64,000 nt of DNA from Vitellaria paradoxa (lineage: Eukaryota; Streptophyta; Magnoliopsida; Ericales; Sapotaceae): NCBI GenBank assembly GCA_019916065.1, contig CM034233.1, positions 54,739,947-54,803,946 on the forward strand, in the 5' to 3' direction. The position numbers were made by a program, and so were the translations under genes. The notes under the pieces were generated by a model, which had not been told where the DNA came from, did no database searches, and saw only the letters and a program-made list of their open reading frames with translations. How positions within the stretch are numbered: the stretch's first letter is position 1; each line of letters starts with the position of its first letter. Below are positions 1 through 11,947 of the stretch, one piece after another.

Positions 1-601
1 AGATGAACTCTCGCCCATCAAAAACATCAGCTACTCTTAATTCACACCCCTTACACACTTGAGTCAAGGAGGAAAATCCCGCTATAGGGGTCTCAACACA
101 TAAAAACAATTCCAAGGGGCTAGCATCTATTCCCAAGGCATATGCAAATGATGCAGCGATAAATGAATGAGTCGCTTCTGTGTCTAAGAGTACAATGGCA
201 TTTGATGAATAGACACGAAAAATACCTCTCGTCACCATAGGCTCAGCTGGTGCCTTCTGCTGTGCCACTGCAAACACTCTACCCTGTGGCTGAACATTTT
301 GTGACCGGCTAAACCTTGGTCCTTGCGGGTTCACCCTCGACTGTTGTGATGTTCCAGCTTGCATTGTCCTTTGTGGGACACTCCTCTGCTGATACTGCTG
401 CTGTGCTGACTAGGAGGCTGATGGGCGGGCTCCCTGTAACCACTGTCCGGGTTGTATCATCCTTCCTCCTGCGCTTTGCTGATTCTGAGGGGAAAACCTT
501 TGAATATGCCCCATCTTTCCACATCCATAGCATGCCCTATTCACTCCAGCCTGACTACTCCTCATTGGTCCTATTGATTCAACCTGTTTATTACTCTTGG
601 G
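1..601 (-). pseudogene. Tekay/Del-like chromovirus protease region, partial
   Basis: On the minus strand this stretch reads as the aspartic protease domain that follows gag in Ty3/gypsy chromoviruses. The active-site block lies at about 160-195 and reads LLDTEATHSFI, followed by typical downstream protease text towards position 1. The enzyme family cleaves the gag-pol polyprotein inside the virus-like particle. The usual DTGA motif is DTEA here, so the Gly after the catalytic Asp-Thr is replaced, which probably inactivates it. The piece runs off the left edge, so reverse transcriptase and integrase would lie outside. The segment 250-600 is the linker between zinc knuckle and protease. Lineage call (Tekay/Del rather than another chromovirus) rests on gag and PBS and is less certain than the protease call. 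Confidence 0.75.
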
Positions 602-1648
602 ACACTCTGTACTTTTGTGGCCTTCCTGTCAGCAATTAAAACATACAATTTGCCTTTAAGAGGTCCCCCTTGACCTTTCCATGGGTGCGGGTACAGTACT
701 TTCTTGGTAAGACAATTGGACTTGTGGAGCTAACGAACTACCTCTAATCCTCTTTCTGCTAATTCCCTCTTGCTGAGTTCCCATGGTCTTACCTCGCCGA
801 CTTTCATAAATGACTTTGGTCTCATTCAAGTCCCTTTCCATAGTCATAGCTCGATTTACCAAACTCTCATAATCCTCCAACCCCAACATCACCATTTTAT
901 TCCTCAGAGTCGGTCTCAATCCCCTTTCAAATCTCCTGCACTTCAAGTGAGTAGTAGAGACCAACTCAGGCGCATACTTTGATAGATCTGAAAATTTCCT
1001 TTCATACTCCAACACCGACATTGTCCCTTGTATCAACCCAGTAAATTCCTCCCTCTTAGCATCCCTTAAAGATTGAGGGAAGAAGTGATCCCTGAACTTC
1101 TCCTTTAACCTTTCCCACGTGAGACTCGCTGATCCTCCTGTGTCATTTAAACTAGACCATCAGGCTGACGCCCTTCCCACTAATTAAAATGCTATCAATA
1201 TGATACGAGTAGAAGGATCAGTAATCTCTATTGCAACTCATATATTCTCACATTCCTCCAAGAATTGTTTTGCCACCTCGGTGTCAGCCACACCATCATA
1301 TGTTGGAGGTTTCATCCTCCTGAATTTCTCTAAGGTAGTTGGGCCTACCTACACTTGTGATTGGGGCCCAACTCGAGCCCCTCCCGCTATTGCGACCATG
1401 GCTGCCACCAATTGTTATAATACTACTCCAGCATCAATAGCTGCTGGTTGCTGAACCTCGGGTGCTCTTGACTGCACCTCCCCCTCTCTTAAGTCATCCT
1501 GTTGTGCAATAGGCGGTGCCTCAGCCACTGCACTATGATGTGTTTCCTGTTCTTGCTGAACAGGCATGTGTTTTCTTCCTCTACCCCTGCCTCGACCTTG
1601 ACCATTGCCTCGGTCTCGGCCTGTAACTCCCATTTCACGTGGTGACAT
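602..1648 (-). pseudogene. Tekay/Del-like retrotransposon gag, broken
   Basis: The minus strand encodes a capsid-type gag. The Met at 1648 opens an Arg/Gly-rich N-terminus (about 77 codons to 1415). The middle (about 1400-1250) carries the conserved PPTYDG...F-L-E-CE pattern of plant gag, and 1036-656 carries the capsid C-terminal part with VLEYERKFSDLSKYAPELV. A CX2CX4HX4C zinc knuckle lies at 602-643, but its fifth codon is TGA (629-631), most simply a CGA to TGA change. The N-terminal and capsid blocks are in different frames, so at least one frameshift is present. Gag packages element RNA in the cytoplasm. Family known from motif; inactivation seen directly. Confidence 0.8.
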
Positions 1649-1970
1649 TTTATCTAAAGAATATTAAAGCATAAAATAACAATATTAAATCCACATCTAA
1701 GACTATGATAGAGCATAACTTAATCTCAGAATAACAATTCAACAGTTCAATACATCCATAAAGGTTTAACATAACAACATCATCTTACTACCATTATCAT
1801 TGTCACAGAAGTTTCAACATTACAATATCTCAATTACTCTACCGACTGAAGTTAAAAGAGTACATAACATAACATAGCATAACATAACATAAGTCTTTAG
1901 ACTATCAACTATTTCGACTACCACCAAGGGAATTGCCCTTTCCAAAATTTTCCTTTTACATTCTTACATT
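1649..1970. other. AT-rich spacer between two element ORFs
   Basis: About 320 bases between the gag start and the pre-gag ORF hold no supported coding region. There is a short run of cataacataacat repeats at 1867-1892. In the minus-strand element this is leader or spacer sequence. Confidence 0.5.
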
Positions 1971-2567
1971 TCAAACCCTACAATACGAGCAAGAACTACA
2001 AGTGTGCCTCCTCCTACCACAATAAGTACAACATTTGATACATTTCTTAGGGCACCAATAACATATCTGGCCCCACTTACGACAGCCTGCACATACTCCC
2101 TGCAACCGAACTTCCTCATTACTAGTACTTCCATCCATCTCCCGAACGTTAGTGCCAGCCTCCTGTAGATTAACATTTTGACTACTAGGGTTGGTTTCTA
2201 TCATTGTATCTGGTGTCATGGTTGGCTTAGCTGAAAGGGTAGGTACAATCACAGTCACATTCTGTATTACTATCACTGGGCAAGCAGACTGGAACTGAAC
2301 AGGCATCTAATAAGACATCACCTTCTAATATGGATAAAGTGCGGGATATGGAACTAGATATGGCATCCCATAGTAGGGCACCATTTGATGACCTAATGTT
2401 GCTGACACCCTATTTATCCCTTCTACATTCCCTGTCACATTTGGGGGTTGAGCTTCGGTTAAACCCTCAGTTGCCACTTGGGTAAAGATATCATCACTAG
2501 GCCACACCATCTCTTCTTCAACTGACTGGGCTTTAGCACCACTGCTCTCCCTTTTCTCTAATCCCAT
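1971..2567 (-). pseudogene. pre-gag ORF with Cys-rich tail, broken by two TAG
   Basis: Between the PBS and gag of the minus-strand chromovirus lies an unrecognised reading frame. It begins with ATG at 2567 and ends at 1971, about 198 codons in one continuous frame, interrupted only by two TAG codons near 2325 and 2309. The first 80 residues are acidic and polar and end in a Pro/Tyr-rich stretch. The last 40 residues (codons read from 2093 to about 1977) hold eleven cysteines, mostly as CX2C pairs, plus one His, which suggests a zinc-binding fold. It lies in a different frame from gag. I do not recognise a family. Standard Tekay/Del elements do not carry such an ORF here, so it may be a captured fragment or an element-specific accessory protein. 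Confidence 0.5.
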
Positions 2568-2682
2568 CTAAAATTTTTAGATAAGGCAAATTAGATTCTA
2601 ATATCAAAATTCAATTATGTTACACTTAAGCATGCAATATGAGATGCAAGACTTCCCATGTCCCTAGGTATTCTGACCTAGT

Positions 2683-2694
2683 GCTCTGATACCA
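2683..2694 (-). other. primer binding site, tRNA-iMet type
   Basis: On the minus strand the sequence reads TGGTATCAGAGC, the exact complement class of the 3' end of plant initiator methionine tRNA used by Tekay and many other plant LTR elements. It starts three bases inside the LTR end at 2698. It primes minus-strand DNA synthesis and fixes the orientation of this element. Confidence 0.9.
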
Positions 2695-2697
2695 ACC

Positions 2698-5317
2698 TGT
2701 CACACCTCGGATCTCGTGACCCGAGGGGTGAATGATTAGCATACACAACATGCACTAACATAACTAATCCCATGAATAGAGCAATGCAGCATCAATGAGT
2801 GAGCCCAAGACATAATATAAGATAACATAAGTCAACCTCGACTGTTGCCAGGTCACTAACTACAGGTTCCATTCCCAAATTACATAGGTTAGGCCTTAAG
2901 GCCATTACAACTAAATAAAAAAAAAAAGTTTATCAGTGTACAATATTATAAATTTCAAAAGAAATTTAAGCTAGATGACCAAGAGCTTTGCTAAGCTTGG
3001 TAGGGCTCATGCACAACCTCCTAGTCCAACCACATTAGCCCACTTGATTATTATTGCTTGTACCTGCATCAAAGTCTGCAAGGACGTAAGCACGAGTCCA
3101 CTTGTGCCCACGATATCTCAAACAACCATATATGATATGCAATCTAACCATGCAATGCGTCTCAAGTATGGTTAATCATTTTAACATTTTCTATATTCAT
3201 AACATTACATTATCATAACCAATAGCCAAACTAGGTGGAAACATATACTCATGCAACAATGTCAAAGTTTAAGATTTCAATTCTGGTTAATGTTTATGTT
3301 TCGCAATACAAACTTCAATTCCATTCACATTTCAACACTACTTCATCATTCAAATCTCATTCAATCAAATAACCGTGTTCACATCATCATCCATTCATCA
3401 TCACATTACACAATCATAACCAAACAAGTCATCGGGGGATAGGTGCATACACGTTATCGTCTTTTATGGGCCAATGCCCAACGGAAACGATAAACCGATG
3501 TCGTCATTTAGGATCACCGTCCAAGGCCACGAGGAGCCAAAACACACACAATGTTGTAGGCTACTAACCCACTGGCATTGACACCAAACCCTGCACAGGT
3601 TCCGGGACTCTCAACCTGAGGGTATTCTCTAACCCTTCCTATTTCCGCACCCCACCACGGCCCCCGACACACAAACAATCATTCACACCATACCATCTCA
3701 TCGTTCATAGGTTCATATTCAACATCATATACTTTTCCAAAACACATATCCACATTTCGGTTCATCCCATGATTCATCACATAACAACATTGATTAAGCA
3801 TCATTAAACATTCAACATTCTTCAATATTATGAACATGAGTTCCCTTTTGTCAAGTCAAATTTTATTTAATCTAACACAAGTTCACATACCTCACATATA
3901 GTTTACAACATGACACATTCACAAACGTATTCAATTAAAACACTCATCTCCAAGTAATCTTCCAACTCATGCCATTTAAAGTGACATTCACTTACCCTTA
4001 CAAATTTGATCCCATAGGTTTAAGATAATCAAACCTTAATCACTTTTTAAAGCTCATTTCCATTTCAAAATACATTAAACTAATCAAGTAAAAGTTTTAC
4101 ATAAAAACATGTTACCAACTCTTTCATATGCCCAAAGTAGAAGGCCAAACTAAACATTATCAGAAAAGTGACCTAGGCTCGGTGGGCGCCTAAGCTGACA
4201 CTTAGCCGTGCGCCCAAGGGGCTTGGGCGCCCACACCTTGTGCACCCATGGGCTGGGTACCCATGCCTTGGGCACCTGATTGTGTCCCCCTCGTGCGCCC
4301 ACAGCTTGGGCCAAGTTCCGGGTCTCATACTCTATTTTCTGGTTTCATGGTTTTCCACCCTTGGGACCTCAAATAGACCAAGTTAATGTAAAAATACTTA
4401 AAGTTTCAAGTTTCTAACATCAACACAAGGATCTTAGGCACCCAATAAAATCAAAAATTTGAGTTTTCATTTACTACAAGTCAAGTTATGGATCAAAACA
4501 CTACTTTCACTCTCTCAACCTATACATATATACAAACATGTGTATAACTCTCATTTTCTTCCATGAATGTAACCAACATTTAAGAAGGGTTTTCTAATGG
4601 TAATCTACTCCTTTTTACACAACACATATGTAAGAATGAGGCATTAAATCCCTACCTCAAATGGCAAGAAGATGGATTAACAAGAAGGTGTCTTGAACTT
4701 CCAAACCCTCAAACTTTGATGGACTCAATCTTCTCCCTCCTTGATCAAAACTACAAATAAATTACATAGCAAGGTTTCTTAAGGTTTTAATCACAATCTT
4801 GCAAAAGGAATTTGGGTTTCATGAAGGGTAGAAGGACCTACCTTGAAATCCCTACCTAGTTCCTTCTTTGTTCTCCTTTGCTCTTCCTTTGCTTCTCCAC
4901 CGATTTCCTCTCCTCCAAGCTACTTCTCTCTCTCTCTCTTGCATCAAATCAACTAAATATATATATATATATATAATCAATATTTTAAGTCCCTTAATAG
5001 TAATCTTCAGGTTTCCCATCACCCCTAGCTAGGTGTAGGTGTTAATAGGGTGAGGCTCGACTGAAAATTGCAGAGCAACACTTGTCTGTCAAATCCACTG
5101 TGCCTTGGGCACCCAAGCTCTTCTCAGGTGGGCGCCCAAGGTTCCCCTATTTTCCAACACTTGGCTAAAATGTGACCTTTGACTGCATAGCCCATTTCCT
5201 TCAAAGTTCTCAACTCTAAACACCATTAATGACCCATACCATTAAATTAACATACCTTAACTTCCAAAATACATCAAAAACCATATACTTACATTAATAC
5301 AAGTCTGGGGTATTACA
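2698..5317 (-). repeat. 5' LTR of the minus-strand Tekay/Del-like element
   Basis: The segment starts TGTCACACC and ends GGGGTATTACA on the plus strand, so it has TG...CA ends in element orientation (start at 5317, TGTAATACCCC). It abuts a PBS at 2694. At about 2.6 kb it is long but within the range of Tekay/Del LTRs. It contains two GC-rich clusters of palindromic words such as TTGGGCGCCCA (4160-4330 and 5100-5150). Small open frames near 2975 and 3251 are not convincing genes. The flanking target duplication would begin with aaagt at 5318, but the other end of the element lies outside the window. Confidence 0.8.
4926..4976 (-). promoter_or_regulatory. candidate LTR core promoter (TATA plus pyrimidine patch)
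   Basis: An alternating AT run (4957-4976) reads TATATATA on the minus strand about 350 bases inside the LTR start. It is followed by a GAGAGA run (plus-strand CTCTCT at 4926-4940). Position and order fit a plant core promoter, but AT repeats are common here. Confidence 0.35.
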
Positions 5318-5782
5318 AAAGTAAAGAAGTTTTAAGCTTCTCTTTGTTTCGTAACTTAGAATAAAGCAAAGGAGTTCTAAGTTTCTTTTTGATTCCTAAC
5401 TTAGAATAAATTTGGATTTGGATTGGATAGGATTAGCCCAAATAATATTACTAGTTTGGATTGGGCCAAAGTAATAATTTTGATTGGGCCCACATAATAT
5501 TATTAATTTATTATAATATTATTCATAAGATTATAATTTAATATTACTTCTTATAATTAATATTATTACTAGTATTATTATTATTACTATTTCTATTATT
5601 ATTATTATTATTAATAGTTAATTACCTAATTATAATATTATTATTTTACTTAATTTCCTTATAGTATTAATATTAGATTGGATTGGGCCAAAGCAAGATT
5701 AGGGGGTTGTATATTAGTTATGAATTTTAACTAATTAAATATTATTAATTAACCATTATTAATTATCTAATTATAATATTAT
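5318..5782. other. AT-rich spacer with TTA/ATT repeats
   Basis: This 465-base interval is dominated by TATTAT and ATTATT runs (densest 5520-5640) and two imperfect copies of a TTGGATTGGGCCAAAG phrase (5440-5700). I see no gene. Confidence 0.6.
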
Positions 5783-7700
5783 TGTCACACCCCGAATTTC
5801 CACAACCCAGGAACATGAGGACTAATCCCATGATCATCATAATTCAACGTACACCAATACAAATTGGAACGAAAGTGATAAATAATAATGAAATCCCACA
5901 TTAGAATACTCCAATGGTTTAACAGAATACTACCAAGGGCTACAAATAATATGCCTCAAATTGGGCCCAAGGCTAAATATCCAAACATACATGAGGTAAA
6001 TAACCAATAGCTAATGTCCAGCTAGTCTATCTTATAGATCCTTCACGAGCATCTGTATTTGCAAGATCAGCGGTAGGGGGTAAGCACTAAACCACGTGTG
6101 CTCAGAAATAAGCATATAAGTTTATATTCCTTAAAACATGCAAGACAAACAACACTAAATCAACCTTTAAAATTTAATAAACTCTATCTCAAATTCACAA
6201 TAAGATCACCATGTCATCTTAAGTTAAACGATAGCTTAGTCATGAACCCGCAGTTTCATGCTATGTATTACCCATCAACTTAATCACAATACACATCACC
6301 ATATCATACTATGGGTTAGGTATTTTACAAGGTTAGTCTGTGATCACATAACTAAACCAAAATAATCACCAGGCTTGAGCCATGGGGTACAACTAGTCCC
6401 GTAGTCCTAGATGTACTCAATCAGATCCCTAGACCTTAGTTGTGGGGTACAATTGGTCCCGTAGTCCCAAATGTACTCGTGCCCCTGATCCCGCAGTCCC
6501 AGTCCATCTCACCTTGCCTTAGAAGGCAAACCAGTCCCGCAGTCCCAGTACTAATATACGCTAGTGTAAGCCGTATATATACACTCTATACGTTTTTAAC
6601 CTACTGGCTGTGCTATGCCATGTTGCGCAGGTTTTGGGTCTTTCGACCATTGGGCTCTAGAACCCACTCTTTTAAGTACCCTTAACGACCCCAATATCAA
6701 AAATCAATCTCAAACAATGTCCTTTATCTTAATAGCACATCATGCACAAGGTTCTCCCTAAATTTGGTTTCTTGTGTTCTTCCCTTTACTTTATAAGTTT
6801 TATGAAGTGTGAATGTGTTTCGGGCCTAAGTTTCATGTTGCCCTTCCATAAAAATATTCTCATACAAGATTTACCAAATAAATATCATGCAACCATATTC
6901 AGGAATGTATATGCAGCTAACTAAACAAATAATATTTATTTGTATCAAGCATGTCTTGACAAAGAAAGATTTAGGGGTTAAAATTTGATAATTCAGGTAG
7001 AATAGAAAATAAAACATTTTTCGGTTAATTCACAAGCCTACAATGCTTATAATCAACTCTAGTTTCATAAAACAGAACTTACAGTTTATACATGTAGCCA
7101 AATGTTACAGACTTTAAAAAAAAAAAAAAAAAAACTAAATAGGTATCTCTGTTTAAGTCTACACAGAATAGCCCTATTTTACAATTTTTAAAAAATTCAA
7201 TTTCAATCTAAAAATTATGAAACTTTTACAGGAGACTCTTTCATATGTCTATTTTAACATAAAAACTTTCAGAAATTAAATTAACCCCTATTTACATCTT
7301 TCATACCAGAAACCAAACTAGTATCAGTGTACAATGCAGAACATTTAGCAAATGTCACTTTTTTATAAAATTAAATTTTACTCCAAAAATTATAAAAATT
7401 TTACTGTAGACTCTTCAATATGTCTATTTTTATGTGTAAAATTTTCAAAAATTAATTTAGTGTCTAAGTGTACCTTTTATACCAAAATCAAACTACTACC
7501 ACCATAGCAATTTAAACCAAATAGTCCACTTTCTCGAATTTTATAAAATTCATTTTAGCTCAAAAACATATAAAATTTTTCTAGAATATTGTTTTGATTA
7601 TAATATTTGACATGTAAAAATTTCTGGAATTAATTCAAGATTTTGGTATAAATTTTACATAAAAACATCACGCTAATCCTAGCATAGAAATTCCAACCAG
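5783..7700 (-). repeat. probable decayed Tekay/Del-type LTR
   Basis: The plus strand starts TGTCACACCCCGAATTTCC, the same opening as the LTR at 2698, followed by a shared ACTAATCCCATGA phrase and similar spacing of later words (a rightward GCACGAG/GTGCTC block, then a run of CCGTAGTCC-type repeats at 6375-6550). This fits an LTR in minus orientation whose 3' end is at 5783. No PBS flanks it, so it is a solo or truncated LTR. The right boundary is not defined; 7700 is where recognisable transposase text starts to appear. An A-tract lies at 7117-7134. Open frames at 6098, 6440 and 6742 look accidental. Confidence 0.45.
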
Positions 7701-7739
7701 ACAGTCATGTTTGATTGTTTTTAATAAATCCATCTCAAT

Positions 7740-8767
7740 ATGGAGGGTCTGGAGTAGATCCTAGTTACGATGTCTAGCCTGAGAGGATGACTCTGCTTAT
7801 GTGATGGATTGGCATGGAATGCCCGCATCCCATGTGAGCTTGTATCCATGGCTGCTATGTCTGATGCTAGAGAAGATATCTCATCTCTCCTCACCTAAGA
7901 CTCCCTCTCATCTGGCGGTAGCTCAACCAAACGTGCCTTAAACTAATCCTAAGGGAAACAAAAAAAAAAAAAAAAAGATAAGTATGATAAGTAATTAAAT
8001 TATGTAAAATAAAATTGAATATGCTCATTGGCCAAAATATATAAATTAATTACTTGTATGGCCTGAACCCTTGACAAATCGTCACACAAGTTGCTAATCA
8101 CATGGCCATCCAATCAGTCCTCTGGCCTTCCTCTGCCCTCTATTGAATGGCAAATTATATGCTAATAGTTTTTAACGTATGACATGAAAATAAACAAAAT
8201 TTTTACATAGTATGCTAACATTTTATCTCATACTGCAACTGCATAAAATGCCAAGTCCCCTCCTTATTGGGGGCTCTACAACCCTTGGTTTCATGAGTTC
8301 CTCGTGGCCTACTCCTGTTTTTATTTTTTATCAATTAGCTTTTGTAAGTTATGTTTTATAACTTAAAAACATAAGGAAAAAAAATTCAGACCGCAATCTA
8401 CTCACCCGTGCCACGCCGCTCGACCAGTAACTGATGAGCTCAACCCATTGGTAGGGGAGGATGCCCCGTGGGACCCGCTGAACAATATCAGGGTTAGTCC
8501 TATCGCCCTTCTAGTACATAAACTTTACTTTGTTCTTACGGTCCTTCCACATCTTCTGGTACTTACTGTAGCAAATGTCTCGAAAGGTTAAAGGAACACC
8601 AACTACATTAGTCTAAAAAGGACAAATTACAGAATATTGTTTAATATTATAAGTTTTAATACAAATGCCACGCACAACATAGGCAAACTATGATACCGGC
8701 AACTCAACCCAGAGACCCTTGAATGTATCTAGCGGGAAGGCATCCCAGTCGAGTTGGTCAGTAGGAA
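7740..8767 (-). pseudogene. CACTA (En/Spm) transposase-like fragment, exons decayed
   Basis: The minus strand of 8640-8400 reads as a protein segment with GVPLTFRDICYSKYQKMWKD, then a KFMY stop KGDRTNPDIVQ block, and VPRGILPYQWVELISYW. This pattern is typical of the plant Ptta/En/Spm transposase (Transposase_24) family encoded by CACTA elements. Further minus-strand blocks at 8310-8250 (a basic N-R-S-R segment), 8160-8105 and 7945-7740 look like other exons separated by AT-rich introns. At least two in-frame stops are visible. The protein would bind and mobilise CACTA transposon ends in the nucleus. No CACTA termini or subterminal repeats were seen, so this is an internal relic. The family assignment is from motif memory and needs a profile search. 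Confidence 0.5.
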
Positions 8768-10412
8768 TGTAATGACCCAAGAATTTTAAACCTTGCTTTG
8801 AATATTTTTTATTTATTTAATATTTAATTTTGAATTTAGTCAATCTAAATTTTGTTGAGACAATAATTAGATATTTATTTTATTGTGGATACACGGTGGG
8901 TATGAGAATTTTATTTGAATATTTAAATAATATATTTTTATTATAAAATATGATTTAATTTTAATTAAATAAAATATTAAATTTTCCTTAAGTAACGGTA
9001 TGCTATGCTAATACATATGTATACATGAACTAGAATTCTAATTCTAATTGAATTTTAATCAGATAGTTAATAATATAATTATATATAATATTTGGGGGAT
9101 TTCAAATCCAATTTAGATTCTTATAAGTAGCTAGCCCATGTAGATATATATATATACACACACACTTACTCTTGGTGTTTCCGTAGGGAAATAAAAAATA
9201 AATAAATAAATAGAGGAAAGCGTGAATTGAGTGGCCACGGGAAATCAACCAAAAAAGTTTTCATCCTTTACTTGGTTTGGCAGATTTGTTTATTTATTTA
9301 TTTATTTTTTTGTTGGTTGCTGCGATGGGCAACAAGCGGCGAAACGCAATTGGGTTTTCTTTTGCAACAAATTCAAAATTAATTTGAGGTAGGGGTGGAG
9401 TTAAATAAAAATTAAATTTATTATGTGTAGTCTAATTTTGTGAATTTTTGTGATTATTTGGTTTATTGTTACATAATAAATTATGTGATTGTGACTGTCT
9501 TGTAGATTGGAAAAGTATACATAAATTGATTTTGATTTTAAGAAATTAAAATTTAGTTGGTACAAAAATTTTAAAATTTATGTTTTATTATGGAACCTTG
9601 AAAAAAATATATATTTTTAAAGAATGACTTGGATTTGAATAAATAAATAAGTATTTATTCATTGATTTTATGATTTTGGTTTTAGGTTAAGAGAGGTACT
9701 GGGATAAGTAGTTGATGCTGGAAACTCTGCTGTTGAAAGACCAAGAACCCGCGCAGGGTTGGGTTATCGTGTCCAATAAGCTAGTAACCTATAAAGCATT
9801 GATGAGTTGATATTTTTGGTATCCGATGGCTACAATATAGGTTTATCAGGTAGTAGTACCTAACCCAACTTAAGAATATGGTTTTGTTAAAATAACTTAT
9901 TTTATTTTATGTCGTGGTTAAGATATTTAAATTTAAATTTAAATATTTTGATATGTGATTTATGAACATAACACATTAGAGATTCATGCTAGGACATTTG
10001 CACATGATTTATTTAATTTTTATTTTTCTCCGTGCACCAATTGATTATTTTAATATATATTAGTATATTGTGCTCATGCTCCTACAGCTTCAGATGCAGG
10101 TGTGAGTGTTACACCAGATGAGGGTCGTGATGGCATCGTTTAGGCAGAGTAGATATTTCAAGTAGTTTGTTAATTTTATTTTAAGAAGAGAACTGCATTT
10201 TTTTAGTGTATTTTTTATTAGATTTTGATTATTGTATGCGTCTTGATTTGAGAGACTAGAGATTGGATTTATTTATTTTTTTTCTAGGTTTGGAGATTAT
10301 TAGTTACTTATTATTAAATATAATAGGCTCTAATTATTTTGGATTGATAGTTTTGGAGATTTTTGGTTGTTTGTTCATGCTCTTGGGTTTGTGAAAAATT
10401 CAGGGCATGACA
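8768..10412 (+). repeat. 5' LTR of plus-strand Tekay-like element G
   Basis: The segment opens TGTAATGACCCAAG and closes GGGCATGACA, then three bases later a PBS begins. Length is 1645 bp. It includes ATATATAT/ACACAC microsatellite at 9144-9166, a possible TATA region. A tttattta run lies at 9289-9308. The bases before it (aggaa, 8763-8767) would be the target duplication; the matching copy is not found. Confidence 0.75.
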
Positions 10413-10415
10413 GAT

Positions 10416-10427
10416 TGGTGTCAAAGC
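10416..10427 (+). other. primer binding site of element G, diverged tRNA-iMet type
   Basis: TGGTGTCAAAGC differs at two positions from the initiator-Met PBS TGGTATCAGAGC and sits three bases after the LTR end. It marks the start of the internal region. Confidence 0.75.
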
Positions 10428-10582
10428 TTAGGTTGAAATACCTAGGGATAGTGGGGACTCAGACTTCTATGTGATAGGATGCTTACGTGTCTTATAGGAT
10501 TTTGAGAGAGTTATTGGTAATTAGAATTGTGAATTGATAATAATCAGTTTCTTATTTTCTTCCTAATTTCCATTTTTAGAAG

Positions 10583-11947
10583 ATGCCTCCACGTGTTTGT
10601 TAATGCTAGTAGTAGGGGCCACGGTTGAGGCCATAGCCAAGGTCATGGTCACGATCGCGGTCAAGGTTAAGGGCATGGACGAGGAGTCCTGGCAATTGAG
10701 GATGCACATATACAGCCTGATGTGGCTCAATATTAAGAGTCACATGCAGGAATTGGAGTAGAGGTACCACCAAGAGTTGTTGATGCACCGTAGGGAGTAG
10801 AGGTCCCACCTGGTACTGGAGTTTTACCAGAGGCTGATGACATGCCTTAAGCAGAGGGTGAGCAGGCGAGGTGTCTAATACACCACAAGTTATTAATGAT
10901 CAGGTTAGAGTAGCCAATGTTTCTCAAGGAGGTTTAGTTAACCCTAAATAATTCATATGGAATATGGCCATGACAATGATAAAGATGGTAAGAGGAGTAC
11001 AAAATGATGAATCTGTTTCAGCGTTAACTACATTCAAGAGGATGAATCCACTAACGTTTGATGGAGAGACAAATCCAGATACAGTTGAGAGTTTCTTATC
11101 ACAATAGGGGAGGACATTTAATACAATGGGGATTATTCAGGATGAGGTGAACGTGTCTTACATAGTATTTCAATTGACTTGAAAGGCAGGTGATTGGTGG
11201 ACATGTATAGAAGATTCTCAAGATGTGAGTAAAATAACTTAGGAGAAATTTAAGGAGATGTTTAGGGAACAGTTCTTTCCACTGTCAATGAGAGATATAA
11301 AAAGAGATGAGTTCATGAATTTTATCCAAGGTACGATAATAGTCCTAGAGTATGAGCTTAAGTTCTTTGCTCTTTCTAAGTATGCACCAGCGATAGTTTC
11401 GATAGAGTATAACAAATGCCAAAGATTTGAGACGGGTTTGATACCAACCATCAGGGGTAAGGTAGTACTTCTACATTTGGAGGACTACAAAATGTCGACA
11501 TCCCGAGCTATGATAATAAAAAAGACATACATGACATGAGGCAGCAAATAGATAATAGGTAAGGTAAGAGTTTAGCTCCTTCACTAGACAAGAAAAAAAA
11601 AAAAAAAGATAAAGAGAAGATTTGTAGTATCAACAGAACAGTGCACCTCCTAGTCATTCTATGGTAGGGATGATCTCACACCACAAGATAAGAAAAATAA
11701 AAAGTGACAAAGAGAAGATTCACAGTATCAGTAGAACAGTATACCTCCTACTCATTCTACAGTCAGGACGACCTCACAAAGTTCAATTATTTGCTTCTAG
11801 TGTAAACAACTGGGACATCATTAGTCAGAATGCCCTCAAATGGGTGGATCAGGTAGAGTTTAGTAGAGGATTGACTCGAGGACACATTATCAGTCTGGCC
11901 AGCAGGGCCATATTAGGGGGCTTCAAGTGCTGTTCAACCACAGTAAC
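10583..11947 (+). pseudogene. Tekay-like gag, heavily broken and cut by element A
   Basis: A gag frame starts with ATG at 10583 (MPPRV-type opening) and is quickly interrupted by stops. The best preserved part is 11258-11539, encoding FREQFFPLSMRDIKRDEF and then a VLEYE...LSKYAP block that matches the minus-strand gag at 1036-656. The upstream segment 10960-11250 carries the NPLTFDGETNPD block of the capsid. Two imperfect copies of an AAAGATAAAGAGAAGATT phrase (11600 and 11700) reveal a short internal duplication. The sequence ends where the LTR of Athila element A starts at 11948, so zinc knuckle and pol are absent. Clearly non-functional. Confidence 0.7.

Noticed and set aside
2683..2694. 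tRNA-like sequence
   Set aside because: It is only the 12-base primer binding site, not a tRNA gene; the same holds for 10416, 13750, 19299, 60675 and 63006.
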